Shown piece by piece: positions 8,132-15,958 of a stretch of 40,931 nucleotides of DNA (position 1 is its first letter; each line of letters opens with the position of its first letter). The position numbers were made by a program, and so were the translations under genes. The notes beneath the pieces were generated by a model. That model was not told the DNA's origin. It worked only from the letters and a program-made list of their open reading frames with translations, and did no database searches. Source of the stretch: a bacterium (GTDB lineage: Bacteria > Zhuqueibacterota > QNDG01 > DSAB01); the NCBI GenBank assembly GCA_011388275.1, contig DSAB01000135.1, forward strand, positions 1 to 40,931, written 5' to 3'.

Positions 8132-9709
8132 TCAATACCGTGCCGGAATGTGCGGCATCATCTTGGGAGCCGATCCCGGTCCGCCGCCTCCGAACGTATA
8201 GCTCGGAAGCTGAAGCACTTCGAGCTCGCGTGCGGGGACTGGGAAGTGAATCGCGGTGTTCTGCACCAGATCTCCCCATCCGCGGTCGTTCATCCAGGCG
8301 AGCCCGACGCCGGTCCGATCCAGCTCGATGTTGCTCTCGTATTTAAAGGTGGCCCACAGGCTGCCCGTGATACGAGGTTTGTCCGCAACGGTTCCGATGC
8401 CGTCCGCCGCGTCAACAGGATCCAGTCCGCCGCGCGTGGTGCGGGTCTTGTTGATCTCCGTTGCCGCGTTGGCCGCATTGCCCTGCCTCAGCCAGTACTC
8501 GGCCCTGAGCATGTCCAGCTCGCTGGCCTTCATGTCCGGAACCGGACTGGCCGCTCCGCTGAGCAGATGGTCCCAATACCGTCCATGATAGTAGAAGGTG
8601 AAGTGGTATGTGCCCCGGTCGGGACGGAACGGAACGGGATACTTGTACCAGTAATCGGTTCCGATCTGATCGAACGCGCCCACGCCGGTGGAGTCTCCGG
8701 AGGTGAAACGCAGGTCCGGTGTCTCGATATAGAAGGACGTGCGGTTCGCCCACGGTGTGGCCAGCCAGGCATCGAAATTGCCGGATGTGTCGGCCGTGCC
8801 CACGTGCAGCATGTCGGAGCGGCACCATCCGTCGGCAATGCCCAGATAGTGAAGACCGCTCCACCAGTAATTGCCGTCGCAGTAGACGAGGAAATCGGCC
8901 GTGATGCCCTGATCCGCGTGGTTCTTGATCGAGGCCCAGTCCGCGGCGTCTCGTTCGGCAACGGTCCGGGCCTGCGCGGCCAGGTACCGGGCGATGTAGG
9001 AATGGGCCAGTTTCTTCAGGTCATCCTGGGTGAAGGCGTTGCCCTTGATCCAGTCCGCGGGAAGCGTGAACGTGTTGGCTTCGCAGAGCGCGATGCATTC
9101 CTGCAGGGCCGCGACGCCTTTGGCGACCAGATCGGTGTAGGGCTTGAGGTCCAGCTTGGTGGTTTCCAGATCGATGGTCTCATCCATGACAAAACCCTGA
9201 TCATAGAAACAGCCCAGCCAGCCGTGGGCGATGCCCTGGATGAACTTGGCGAAGGCCTGCAACCGCGCGGTATGATCCACGCCGTCGATCTCGATGTCCT
9301 TGCCCTTGTCGATCATCCGGAGTCCGTCGGACGAGGACGAGATGGCACGGTACAGATACGTCCAGGGGCTCAGGTTGACCCTCTGATAGTCCGCATCGTA
9401 GGTGATGCTGTTGTTCCAGGCCACTCGGGGAACACTGGACATCTCGCGCATGGAGAAGTTGCCCCAGGAAGAGGATCCTTCATCGGCCATGGTCGACAGA
9501 GTCATGGACGGCGCGTAATAATGCGTGCCATAGAAGTAGTTCAAAAACGTGCCGGCCACCAGGTTCTGAATATCCTGCGCGGTGGTCAATGCCCGTTCGG
9601 CATCGGGCGCGTTTTTGTTTTCCACATTCAGGTCGATGTTACATCCGACCAGGGCCACCATCAGCAGCAGACCCAGGCCGATACGTAACAGGGATTTTGC
9701 GTTTCTCAT
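8132..9709 (-). CDS. susD: SusD/RagB-family nutrient-binding outer-membrane lipoprotein
   Basis: 525 aa. The signal peptide ends in a lipobox (LMVALVGC, Cys ~23), so the protein should be lipid-anchored at the cell surface. The start of the mature protein (NVENKNAPDAERALTT) matches the SusD pattern in which N-x-N-x-P precedes the first helix. The helical repeat region contains AQDIQNLVAGTF, YLYRAISSSSDGLRMIDKG and the C-terminal ELDMLRAEYWLRQGN. GAGGAGG lies four nt before ATG 9709. It follows susC by 23 nt, the standard paired order; SusD acts as a lid on the TonB-dependent transporter. No glycoside hydrolase or polysaccharide lyase gene accompanies the pair, so the ligand may be a peptide or other oligomer. 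The symbol denotes the family, not starch specificity. Confidence 0.93.
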   Translation of the reverse strand: MRNAKSLLRIGLGLLLMVALVGCNIDLNVENKNAPDAERALTTAQDIQNLVAGTFLNYFYGTHYYAPSMTLSTMADEGSSSWGNFSMREMSSVPRVAWNNSITYDADYQRVNLSPWTYLYRAISSSSDGLRMIDKGKDIEIDGVDHTARLQAFAKFIQGIAHGWLGCFYDQGFVMDETIDLETTKLDLKPYTDLVAKGVAALQECIALCEANTFTLPADWIKGNAFTQDDLKKLAHSYIARYLAAQARTVAERDAADWASIKNHADQGITADFLVYCDGNYWWSGLHYLGIADGWCRSDMLHVGTADTSGNFDAWLATPWANRTSFYIETPDLRFTSGDSTGVGAFDQIGTDYWYKYPVPFRPDRGTYHFTFYYHGRYWDHLLSGAASPVPDMKASELDMLRAEYWLRQGNAANAATEINKTRTTRGGLDPVDAADGIGTVADKPRITGSLWATFKYESNIELDRTGVGLAWMNDRGWGDLVQNTAIHFPVPARELEVLQLPSYTFGGGGPGSAPKMMPHIPARY

Positions 9710-9732
9710 GATGCCTCCTCATCAACTTTTGG

Positions 9733-12700
9733 TTAAAACTCGAGTTCCAAAATGCCGGTGAAAGTCCGGTACTGGGGATATCCAAATGCATCGATCCTCA
9801 TCAGCGTTGCATCTCCTCTTCCCACTTCAGGATCGAAACCGCTGTAATTGGTCAGGGTGAACAGGTTACGACCAATCACGCCCACGGTTACCCGATGGAA
9901 GATGTTGGCCAAAAAGCCGCCGAACACCTTGCCCAGGGCGACCCGGTCGAAGGAGTACTGCACCGACAATTCACGCAGTTTGGCGTAGGTACCGTCTTCC
10001 ACAAAATGGCTGTTGATGGAGTTGACATTGTACAATATGTTGTAATAATCGATCGGTTTCTTCTCGCCTTCCGGCTTGCCGGCCTGATCGCAGTCCTTAT
10101 GACGCAGCTCGCGCATGGCCCACTGGCGGGTGTTGTTGTAGATTTCACCGCCGATCTGGGCGTCGATCAGCGCGTAGAAGGTCAGGCCCTTCCACTTGAA
10201 CGTGGTATTGAAACCCAGGCTGAAATCCGGAATCACGTCACCGATCTTAACGACATCGTCACCGGTTTCGGGATCCACGTAGACGATCGGGAAACCCCAG
10301 GTTTTCTGGACAGGGGTTTCGCCCGCTTTGGCCACGTTGACCGTGGTTCCCCACAGGTTCTTGCTGATGCCGTCTTTCCAGCTGTTTCCGGTGCCCACGG
10401 GAACCAGATAGCCGTCGTCGTTCTTCTGGAACAGAGACGCGTCGTAGTTCTCGGGCAGTTCGTTCTTTTCGGTGATCCACTTCTTTCCGTACATGCTGCC
10501 GAAAACCTCGCCTTCACGATAGTAGAAAGCGTAGACCTGGCTGATTCCGTATGCGTACGGAGGCCGGTTGAACTCGGTGATCGTCTGCTTGTAGCGGTCG
10601 AACACCAGGCCGGCCGACCAGTTCAGGTCGCGTTTCTGCAGGATAAAGGCTTTCAGTTCCGCTTCGATGGTGTTGGATTCCACGGTACCCGCGTTCTGGT
10701 ACTGGCTGGAGAATCCATACACCGCCGGCAGGGGAACCTGAAGGATCTGGTCTTTGGTCACGGTATTGGCATAGGTGACATCCAGGGCGAAACGATCCAG
10801 GAAAGCCATTTCCACACCGACTTCCTGCTCGATGGACAGAGAGGGCTTCAGGAGTTTGTTGCCCAATACGCCCTTGGACACGATACCGGCTGCCACCGAG
10901 AAGGTCTCGTACTGAGCCGAGAATCCCGGGCGCACACCGGCGGTTCCGTAGGAGTAACGAAGCTTGAACTCGTTGATCTTGTCCGTGAACCAGAAATCCT
11001 CTCTGGCAACGCGCCAGGCGATGCTGCCGCGGTAATACGGATGCCAGCGTTCTTCGCTTCCGAACAGCGAGCTTCCGTCGTAACGGAACAGCAGGCCCAG
11101 AATGTACTTTTCCTGCCAGTCCATATCCAGACTCGCGTAATAACCGATGGCCCGGACACTCGTCTGCGAAGAGCTGACATTGATGCCTTCCTGCACAACG
11201 TTGAGTGTCGGCACATCATTCACAGCCAGGTTCTGGCCGCTGGCCGAGGTGGTTTCGGAGTCGCCGGTTTCGACCATGGCGCGCACCCTGAACTTGGTCG
11301 CCAGATCGCCGAAGCTGCGGTACACAGAGGCCGTTATACTGGCATTCACCGCTTCCTGGGCCCAGTTGTAACGGGAGTAGTACCCGGTGGGCACATTCTG
11401 ACCATCCACACTCTTGAAGCCGTTGGGATAGTGCACGGTGTTGATGCCGTCGCCGCGGTCATAGCTGAAGTTGCCTTCAATGTTGAACCACGTCACGGGC
11501 GTCCAATTCAGATTGAAACCGCCCATCAGGCGCTTTCTGCGCTGTTCCAGATCCATGTTATGGATGGCGTACAGCGGATTTTCTTCCTGGGTTCGGGGAT
11601 CCGGCTGAATCTTGTAGGGCGTGCCGTCATCGTTGTCGGCCAGCAGGTCCGCATTGGGGTTCAGGAACATCAGAGCGAAGAAGGGGTTGATGGTTCCCGA
11701 GGGATCGTCACGCCGTGAAGACGCATAGTAGGCGTTCGTACTCAGATTCAGCCCCTCGCGCACCTTGTGATCCACGTTCAACCGAACGCTCTGACGGCCG
11801 TATCCGTCCAGGCCGTCAATAATACCCGTCTCTTGCATGTTGCTCAGAGAGAGCAGGTAGTTGGTGCCGGGTTTGTGCTGTGAGATCGTCACGGTATTGG
11901 TGTAAAAATAACCGGGATCGAAGAACAGATCCAGATGATCGTAGGTTTTGCCCGGGAACGGATTGTCCTGAATGGCGTATCCGAGATCATTGTCCAGCAC
12001 GGAGGAAGCGAAATCAACCTTGTTGCCGGCATCGTCGACGAATTCCAGCTGGCCGTCGATCTCGGCGACCTTGTATTCGTGCGACTCGGAACGATACTCT
12101 TTTTTCACGAACTGGTTCAGTCCGAATTCGTTGCGGAAACGGATTCGGGTTTCACCCACACCCAGCAGGTTGCCGCGCTTGGTCTTGATGTTGATGACGC
12201 CGTTGGCGGCACGGGATCCGTACAGAGAAGCGGCAGCGGCGCCTTTGACCACTTCGATGGTCTCGATGTCGAGGGCGTCGATATCCACGTTGCTGGAGCC
12301 CAGAATCACACCGTCAACGATGTACAGGGGCGCGTTGCTTCCCTGAATGGTGGTGGCCGTACGCAGACGGACCGAGATCGCGTCGCCGGGTTTGCCGCTT
12401 CCCTTGACCATGGTCACACCAGACACCTTGCCCTGCAGAGAGGCGACGGCGCTGGATGCGGGGACCATTTCCACCTGCTCGTTGGAAACACGGGCAACCG
12501 TAAAGGGCAGCATGGTCTTGGGAGTCGCTTCGGCCACACCGGTGACCACCACGGCGTCCATCTGCAGCACGTCCATCTTCAGCTCAAAATCGACGGTGAT
12601 GGAGCCGGGGGACAGAACGATCTCTTCGGTGTCGGAGTGATAGCCGATGAACGCCGCACTGAGAACGCCCTGCCTGCCCGTCATGTGTCTGGCGGGAATG

Positions 12701-12897
12701 ACAAAACGAAAGGCGCCGTTTAAATCCGTGGCGGCACCCAAATCGAAGCCTCTCAGCACCACGTTGGTGCCGGGCAGTGGATTGCCGGCTTCATCGGTTA
12801 CCTTTCCAGAGACGACCAGTCCCTGTTGCTGTCCTGCGGCCAGAATAGGCAATAACAACAACGCACAGGATAAGACAGCGATTAAAACTCTTCTCAT
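9733..12897 (-). CDS. susC: SusC/RagA-family TonB-dependent outer-membrane transporter
   Basis: 1054 aa from ATG 12897, six nt after a strong GGAGGAG SD; an upstream in-frame ATG (12930) has no SD. The signal peptide is MRRVLIAVLSC...LAAGQ. A carboxypeptidase-regulatory-like beta-sandwich domain (~25-110) has VSGKVTDEAGNPLPGTNVVLRG. The plug domain (~115-235) has QGKVSGVTMVKGSG, APLYIVDGVILG and IEVVKGAAAASLYGSRAANGVI, hallmark SusC motifs. A long beta-barrel follows and ends in an aromatic-rich C-terminus (TFTGILELEF) with terminal Phe for BAM recognition. It imports SusD-captured ligands using the TonB-ExbBD system, which is not in the window. Expression probably starts at the promoter at 13331-13358, giving a leader of more than 400 nt. 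Confidence 0.95.
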   Translation of the reverse strand: MRRVLIAVLSCALLLLPILAAGQQQGLVVSGKVTDEAGNPLPGTNVVLRGFDLGAATDLNGAFRFVIPARHMTGRQGVLSAAFIGYHSDTEEIVLSPGSITVDFELKMDVLQMDAVVVTGVAEATPKTMLPFTVARVSNEQVEMVPASSAVASLQGKVSGVTMVKGSGKPGDAISVRLRTATTIQGSNAPLYIVDGVILGSSNVDIDALDIETIEVVKGAAAASLYGSRAANGVINIKTKRGNLLGVGETRIRFRNEFGLNQFVKKEYRSESHEYKVAEIDGQLEFVDDAGNKVDFASSVLDNDLGYAIQDNPFPGKTYDHLDLFFDPGYFYTNTVTISQHKPGTNYLLSLSNMQETGIIDGLDGYGRQSVRLNVDHKVREGLNLSTNAYYASSRRDDPSGTINPFFALMFLNPNADLLADNDDGTPYKIQPDPRTQEENPLYAIHNMDLEQRRKRLMGGFNLNWTPVTWFNIEGNFSYDRGDGINTVHYPNGFKSVDGQNVPTGYYSRYNWAQEAVNASITASVYRSFGDLATKFRVRAMVETGDSETTSASGQNLAVNDVPTLNVVQEGINVSSSQTSVRAIGYYASLDMDWQEKYILGLLFRYDGSSLFGSEERWHPYYRGSIAWRVAREDFWFTDKINEFKLRYSYGTAGVRPGFSAQYETFSVAAGIVSKGVLGNKLLKPSLSIEQEVGVEMAFLDRFALDVTYANTVTKDQILQVPLPAVYGFSSQYQNAGTVESNTIEAELKAFILQKRDLNWSAGLVFDRYKQTITEFNRPPYAYGISQVYAFYYREGEVFGSMYGKKWITEKNELPENYDASLFQKNDDGYLVPVGTGNSWKDGISKNLWGTTVNVAKAGETPVQKTWGFPIVYVDPETGDDVVKIGDVIPDFSLGFNTTFKWKGLTFYALIDAQIGGEIYNNTRQWAMRELRHKDCDQAGKPEGEKKPIDYYNILYNVNSINSHFVEDGTYAKLRELSVQYSFDRVALGKVFGGFLANIFHRVTVGVIGRNLFTLTNYSGFDPEVGRGDATLMRIDAFGYPQYRTFTGILELEF

Positions 12898-13084
12898 CAC
12901 TTTCTCCTCCAATTTAGTGACAACTTGCATTCACAGAATACATAAACAGAGAATACCGATTCTTGCAATGCATCACCTCCCTTCTGCCGATATGCCATTC
13001 CGTAATCAGTGAACAATGGACATTATCAAGGCGCTGACCGGAACACCTCCTTTCCTGTTTCGATGAGCATTTGAGGAAAATTCG

Positions 13085-13113
13085 ATAATAAAAAAACGAT
13101 ATTCAAGAAACAA
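13085..13113 (-). promoter_or_regulatory. Possible secondary promoter upstream of susC
   Basis: On the minus strand TTGTTT (13108-13113) and TATTAT (13085-13090) are 17 bp apart. The -10 matches the sigma-70 consensus at 5 of 6 bases, while the -35 is weak. It sits downstream of the leader hairpins, so it would give a leader-free susC transcript. The region is AT-rich, so this may be chance. Confidence 0.3.
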
Positions 13114-13130
13114 AATTCCACTGACAATAC

Positions 13131-13205
13131 GACTCTGTCTGTAAAAATCAAAAAATCTGAATGCCGTCGTGTCCAGGCCCCATCCTGATTCCGGCAGACA
13201 GACTC
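13131..13205 (-). promoter_or_regulatory. Nested hairpins with U-run in the susC leader (attenuator candidate)
   Basis: The outer arms GACTCTGTCTG (13131-13141) and CAGACAGACTC (13195-13205) are an 11-bp inverted repeat with one mismatch. Inside, TGCCG/CGGCA (13162-13166 with 13192-13196) encloses a CAGG/CCTG hairpin. On the minus-strand RNA the inner structure is followed by AUUUUUUGAUUUUU. The outer right arm overlaps the inner right arm by two bases, so the two folds compete in part. The element lies between a 30-codon leader ORF and susC. Terminator/antiterminator behaviour is inferred. Confidence 0.45.
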
Positions 13206-13213
13206 ACCGGTTT

Positions 13214-13306
13214 TCAGGCATTTAGAATAAACCCGAACGGGAACCCGGCATCACCGGCCCGGCATTCGATATTGAAAGAAGTCAAGAAATCAGGGAAGGG
13301 TTTCAT
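13214..13306 (-). CDS. Candidate 30-aa leader peptide upstream of susC
   Basis: An ATG at 13306 with AGGAG nine nt upstream opens a 31-codon frame that begins MKPFPDFLTSFNIEC, is rich in Phe, Pro and Gly, and ends at TGA 13214-13216. The predicted transcription start (~13323) would leave a short 5' UTR of about 17 nt, so promoter, SD and start codon are all consistently placed. No family is recognised. It is followed within 10 nt by the outer arm of the hairpin structure at 13131-13205, as expected for translation-coupled attenuation. It could instead be a free-standing small protein, or untranslated. Confidence 0.45.
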   Translation of the reverse strand: MKPFPDFLTSFNIECRAGDAGFPFGFILNA

Positions 13307-13330
13307 AAATCCTCTCTCCTCTTCCTGTGA

Positions 13331-13358
13331 AATATAACAATCTATTCGAATTTGTCAA
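13331..13358 (-). promoter_or_regulatory. Strong sigma-70-type promoter reading toward susC
   Basis: On the minus strand TTGACA (13353-13358, perfect -35) is separated by 16 bp from TATATT (13331-13336, 5 of 6 matches to -10). The predicted start is near 13323. It lies between the stop of the alpha/beta hydrolase gene (13423) and the leader ORF. It is the best promoter match seen in the window. Confidence 0.72.
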
Positions 13359-13422
13359 GCCTTTTTTTCCAATTTCAAACCCGTGCCTGAAATGCGCTTT
13401 CAAGCGGCGCGGCGCTGTCCGG

Positions 13423-14271
13423 TCACGCGCCCTCCAGGTTCGAAAGATAGCACCGGACGGCCCGGACCATATCGGCCGAGTGGGTGCGCCGGTTGGTCTC
13501 CATGTCGAAATACCGGGCGTTCTTCATCATTCGGGCCATGCGTTTCAGGTTTTCGGGTTCATGCAGCCGGTCCCTGGACGCCCCGATGATCAGAGCCGGA
13601 AAGCCGATGTCCTTTAAAATCGGCCACACCGAATAGGTCTCCAGTGCCCTGGCCGCCCGCTTGAGTCTCCAGGGATCCGCCGCGTCCAGGGCGTTGCCGT
13701 ATTTCTCGTACTGCGCGTAATCGGCCCGCGTGTTGAGACGAAACACTTTCAGATACCATTTGATGAAGGGTTTCAGCAAAATATAAAATCCGGGATAAAA
13801 CAAACGGATGAGGATTCGCCCGAACCACGGAATGCGGAACACCGCGTTCGGAGCCACCAGAACCAGACAGCGGGGAGGAACGGTTAAACCGGAACAGGCA
13901 TCGAGAATCGCGGTCGCGCCCAGGGAACTTCCGAAACAGACATATCCGTTTTCGGGCAGGTCGAGCGATTCAACCAGACGGATTAAATCCTGACCGATGG
14001 CCTCCACTCCGAAACCGGCCCGGCGGGGCGCCCGGGCCGAGACTTTTTCACGCGTCTCCACATACAGAACTCGGAAATCACGCGTCATCTCGCGAAGCAC
14101 CTCCTGCCAGCCCTGAATGAGAGAGATCCATCCGGCGACAAACAGGATGTCCGGATACACCGTTTTCCGGGCCGGAGTAAAATCGATCACTTTCAAAGCC
14201 ACGCCTTCTCCCAGGTCAATCCGCCTTTCTTCCCATTTGGCGCCTTGCGCGCAGCAGAATGAATAGTCCAC
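13423..14271 (-). CDS. Alpha/beta-hydrolase-fold protein
   Basis: 282 aa without signal peptide. The nucleophile elbow is CFGSSLGAT (G-x-S-x-G, Ser116), after a strand and the LDLPENGYV segment. The acid is probably Asp in IIGASRDRLHEP (~240) and the catalytic His lies in RRTHSADMV (~263-271). A proline- and aromatic-rich stretch between core strands (PWFGRILIRLFYPGFYILLKPFIKWYLK) forms a hydrophobic cap, suggesting a lipid-like or hydrophobic ester substrate or membrane association. It lies 10 nt downstream of the FGGY kinase gene, so the two are almost certainly co-transcribed. The substrate is unknown. It could be an esterase, lipase or thioesterase-like enzyme. Confidence 0.82.
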   Translation of the reverse strand: MDYSFCCAQGAKWEERRIDLGEGVALKVIDFTPARKTVYPDILFVAGWISLIQGWQEVLREMTRDFRVLYVETREKVSARAPRRAGFGVEAIGQDLIRLVESLDLPENGYVCFGSSLGATAILDACSGLTVPPRCLVLVAPNAVFRIPWFGRILIRLFYPGFYILLKPFIKWYLKVFRLNTRADYAQYEKYGNALDAADPWRLKRAARALETYSVWPILKDIGFPALIIGASRDRLHEPENLKRMARMMKNARYFDMETNRRTHSADMVRAVRCYLSNLEGA

Positions 14272-14281
14272 GCCCTTCTCC

Positions 14282-15865
14282 CTAATCCGATGACCGCCGG
14301 TTCATTCGGCGGTACCAGCGTTTGTTCTGGCGGTACACATTTTTGAACTCACGAAACAGTCTGTCGTACAGACGGCGGTTTTCCGCCCGAGGCACAAACC
14401 GCCGGTCGATTTGAATATGGTCCTGAATCTTTTCGACCGAATCGATGTATCCCAGCGTCACCGCGGCCAGGAGCGCGACGCCGCGGGCGCCGGCCTGTTC
14501 GGGATCGGCGACACGGTTGATGATGCGGTCGGTCACGTCCGCCAGGATCTGGCACCAGATATCGCTCTTGGCCCCGCCGCCGATGAAATTCAGCCGGGTG
14601 ACCGGTTTGTACAGTTTCTCCAGCGTCTCCATGGCCCAGCGCGTATTCATGGCGATGCCCTCGAAAACGGCGCGGACCACGTGCTCACGCCGGTGATTCA
14701 GTCCCAGGTTCATCAGAGAGGCCCGGACATGGTCGTCGTCGACGGGGCACCGCTCACCGTACATCCACGGCGTGAATACAAGGCTCTCCGCTCCCGGCGG
14801 CGATGCGGCGGCCAGTTCGTCGAGAATCTGAAAAATCTCCTCCACCCTGGCCTCTTTGATCAGACGGTCTTTGTGATACAGAATGTTGTTTTTCAGCCAT
14901 TCGAGACAGATCCCCGCTGTTTCCTGATGCGCCATGGCCAGATAATACCTGTCCGGCAGGGCGCTGCCGATGCATCCCGCGTAATGGGGCAGATCGATCT
15001 TCCTTCGAGTAACATGGCCGGCCACCCAGCCGCTGGTTCCGATGCACACGTGAAAGGCCCCGTCTTCCAGGGCGCCCGAGCCCAGTGCCGCGGCACTTAA
15101 ATCACCCGCGCCGTTGATCACCGGAGTGCCTTCTTTCAGGCCCGTGGCATCGGCCGCCGCGTCCGTCAGGGGACCCACAATCGCGCCGCTCTCCCTGACT
15201 TCGGGAAGAAGATCCGGCGTGATGCCCGCCATTCGAGTCAGCCCTTCGTGCCATCGAAAGGGTTTCTTCCGGGTATCGAGCATCCACCAGATGGAAGCCA
15301 GGTCTGAAGAGATCACCATCTGGCCGGTCAGCCGGAACAGAATATAATCCTTGGCATCCAGAAACCGGTCGGTCCGGGCGAACAGATCGGGTTCGTGCCG
15401 TCTGTACCAGAGAATCTTGCCGATCTGATCCTTGCCGGTATGGCCCGGAGCCCCGCCGGTGACGGCCAGAAATTTGAGCAGCCGAAAAATATGATACCCC
15501 TTGATGCGCGGACGGGTCCACAGCTTCTCGCGGATGATGTCCGCGCTGCGTCCGTCCAGCCAGTTGAAAGACCGGCGCAGGGGCGTGCCCTTGCTGTCAA
15601 CAGGAATCAATGACTGGGTCTGCGACGAAAAGGTGATGCCCGCCACCTGGTCCGCGCTTATTTTCCCTTTCCTGAGAAGTTCACGGGTTGTCCGGCAGAC
15701 GGCCCGCCACAGATCTTCAGGCTCCTGTTCGGCATGGTCCGGCTCTGGATGATACAGCGGATAGGACTCTTTCACCTGTTCGATGATTATCCCCGTCATA
15801 TCGACCAGAATGGCCTTGTCCGCGCTGGTCCCCATGTCATGGGCGACAATATACTTTTTTTTCAT
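14282..15865 (-). CDS. FGGY-family carbohydrate kinase
   Basis: 527 aa from ATG 15865, preceded by GGAGATCCC; an in-frame extension to 15937 lacks an SD. The N-terminal ATPase-fold motif is VAHDMGTSADKAILVD (~7-22). It also has ITFSSQTQSLIPVD and NWLDGRS (substrate lobe), INGAGDLSAAALGSG, and the C-terminal nucleotide lobe with NFIGGGAKSDIWCQILAD and GARGVALLAA. Size and motifs fit xylulokinase-, rhamnulokinase- or gluconokinase-type enzymes that phosphorylate a ketose or polyol. The exact sugar cannot be told. An L-rhamnose isomerase gene is about 19 kb away in this window but not in the same operon, so a rhamnulose role is only possible. It is followed closely by the alpha/beta hydrolase gene. 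Confidence 0.9.
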   Translation of the reverse strand: MKKKYIVAHDMGTSADKAILVDMTGIIIEQVKESYPLYHPEPDHAEQEPEDLWRAVCRTTRELLRKGKISADQVAGITFSSQTQSLIPVDSKGTPLRRSFNWLDGRSADIIREKLWTRPRIKGYHIFRLLKFLAVTGGAPGHTGKDQIGKILWYRRHEPDLFARTDRFLDAKDYILFRLTGQMVISSDLASIWWMLDTRKKPFRWHEGLTRMAGITPDLLPEVRESGAIVGPLTDAAADATGLKEGTPVINGAGDLSAAALGSGALEDGAFHVCIGTSGWVAGHVTRRKIDLPHYAGCIGSALPDRYYLAMAHQETAGICLEWLKNNILYHKDRLIKEARVEEIFQILDELAAASPPGAESLVFTPWMYGERCPVDDDHVRASLMNLGLNHRREHVVRAVFEGIAMNTRWAMETLEKLYKPVTRLNFIGGGAKSDIWCQILADVTDRIINRVADPEQAGARGVALLAAVTLGYIDSVEKIQDHIQIDRRFVPRAENRRLYDRLFREFKNVYRQNKRWYRRMNRRSSD

Positions 15866-15958
15866 GGGATCTCCATTTTGACCGAGCCGGCCGGCCCGAA
15901 TCCGGGTCACGCCGATTCCGGCGAAGATCACGAGCATTCCTGAAAACGAACGAATCTG

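Larger units (their letters stand above)
12898..13422. other. 525-bp susC leader / intergenic region
   Basis: This region holds the promoter at 13331-13358, the 30-codon leader ORF, the nested hairpins, a weak second promoter and two SD-like stretches on the minus strand not attached to long genes: AAAGGAGGTG (complement of 13044-13053) and AAGGGAGGTG (complement of 12974-12983). The second immediately precedes an ATG opening a 19-codon frame (12914-12973), but the spacing is only two nt. Confidence 0.6.

Noticed and set aside
8027-9688. 553-codon plus-strand frame opposite susD
   Set aside because: Shadow of susD; composition is Arg/Gly/His/Val-rich without any domain or signal, and there is no SD.
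9895-11718. 607-codon plus-strand frame opposite susC
   Set aside because: Antisense shadow of the beta-barrel region; no homology pattern.
12914-12973. 19-codon frame directly upstream of susC
   Set aside because: Its SD-like motif is only two nt from the ATG, too close for normal initiation, so it is not listed as a gene.
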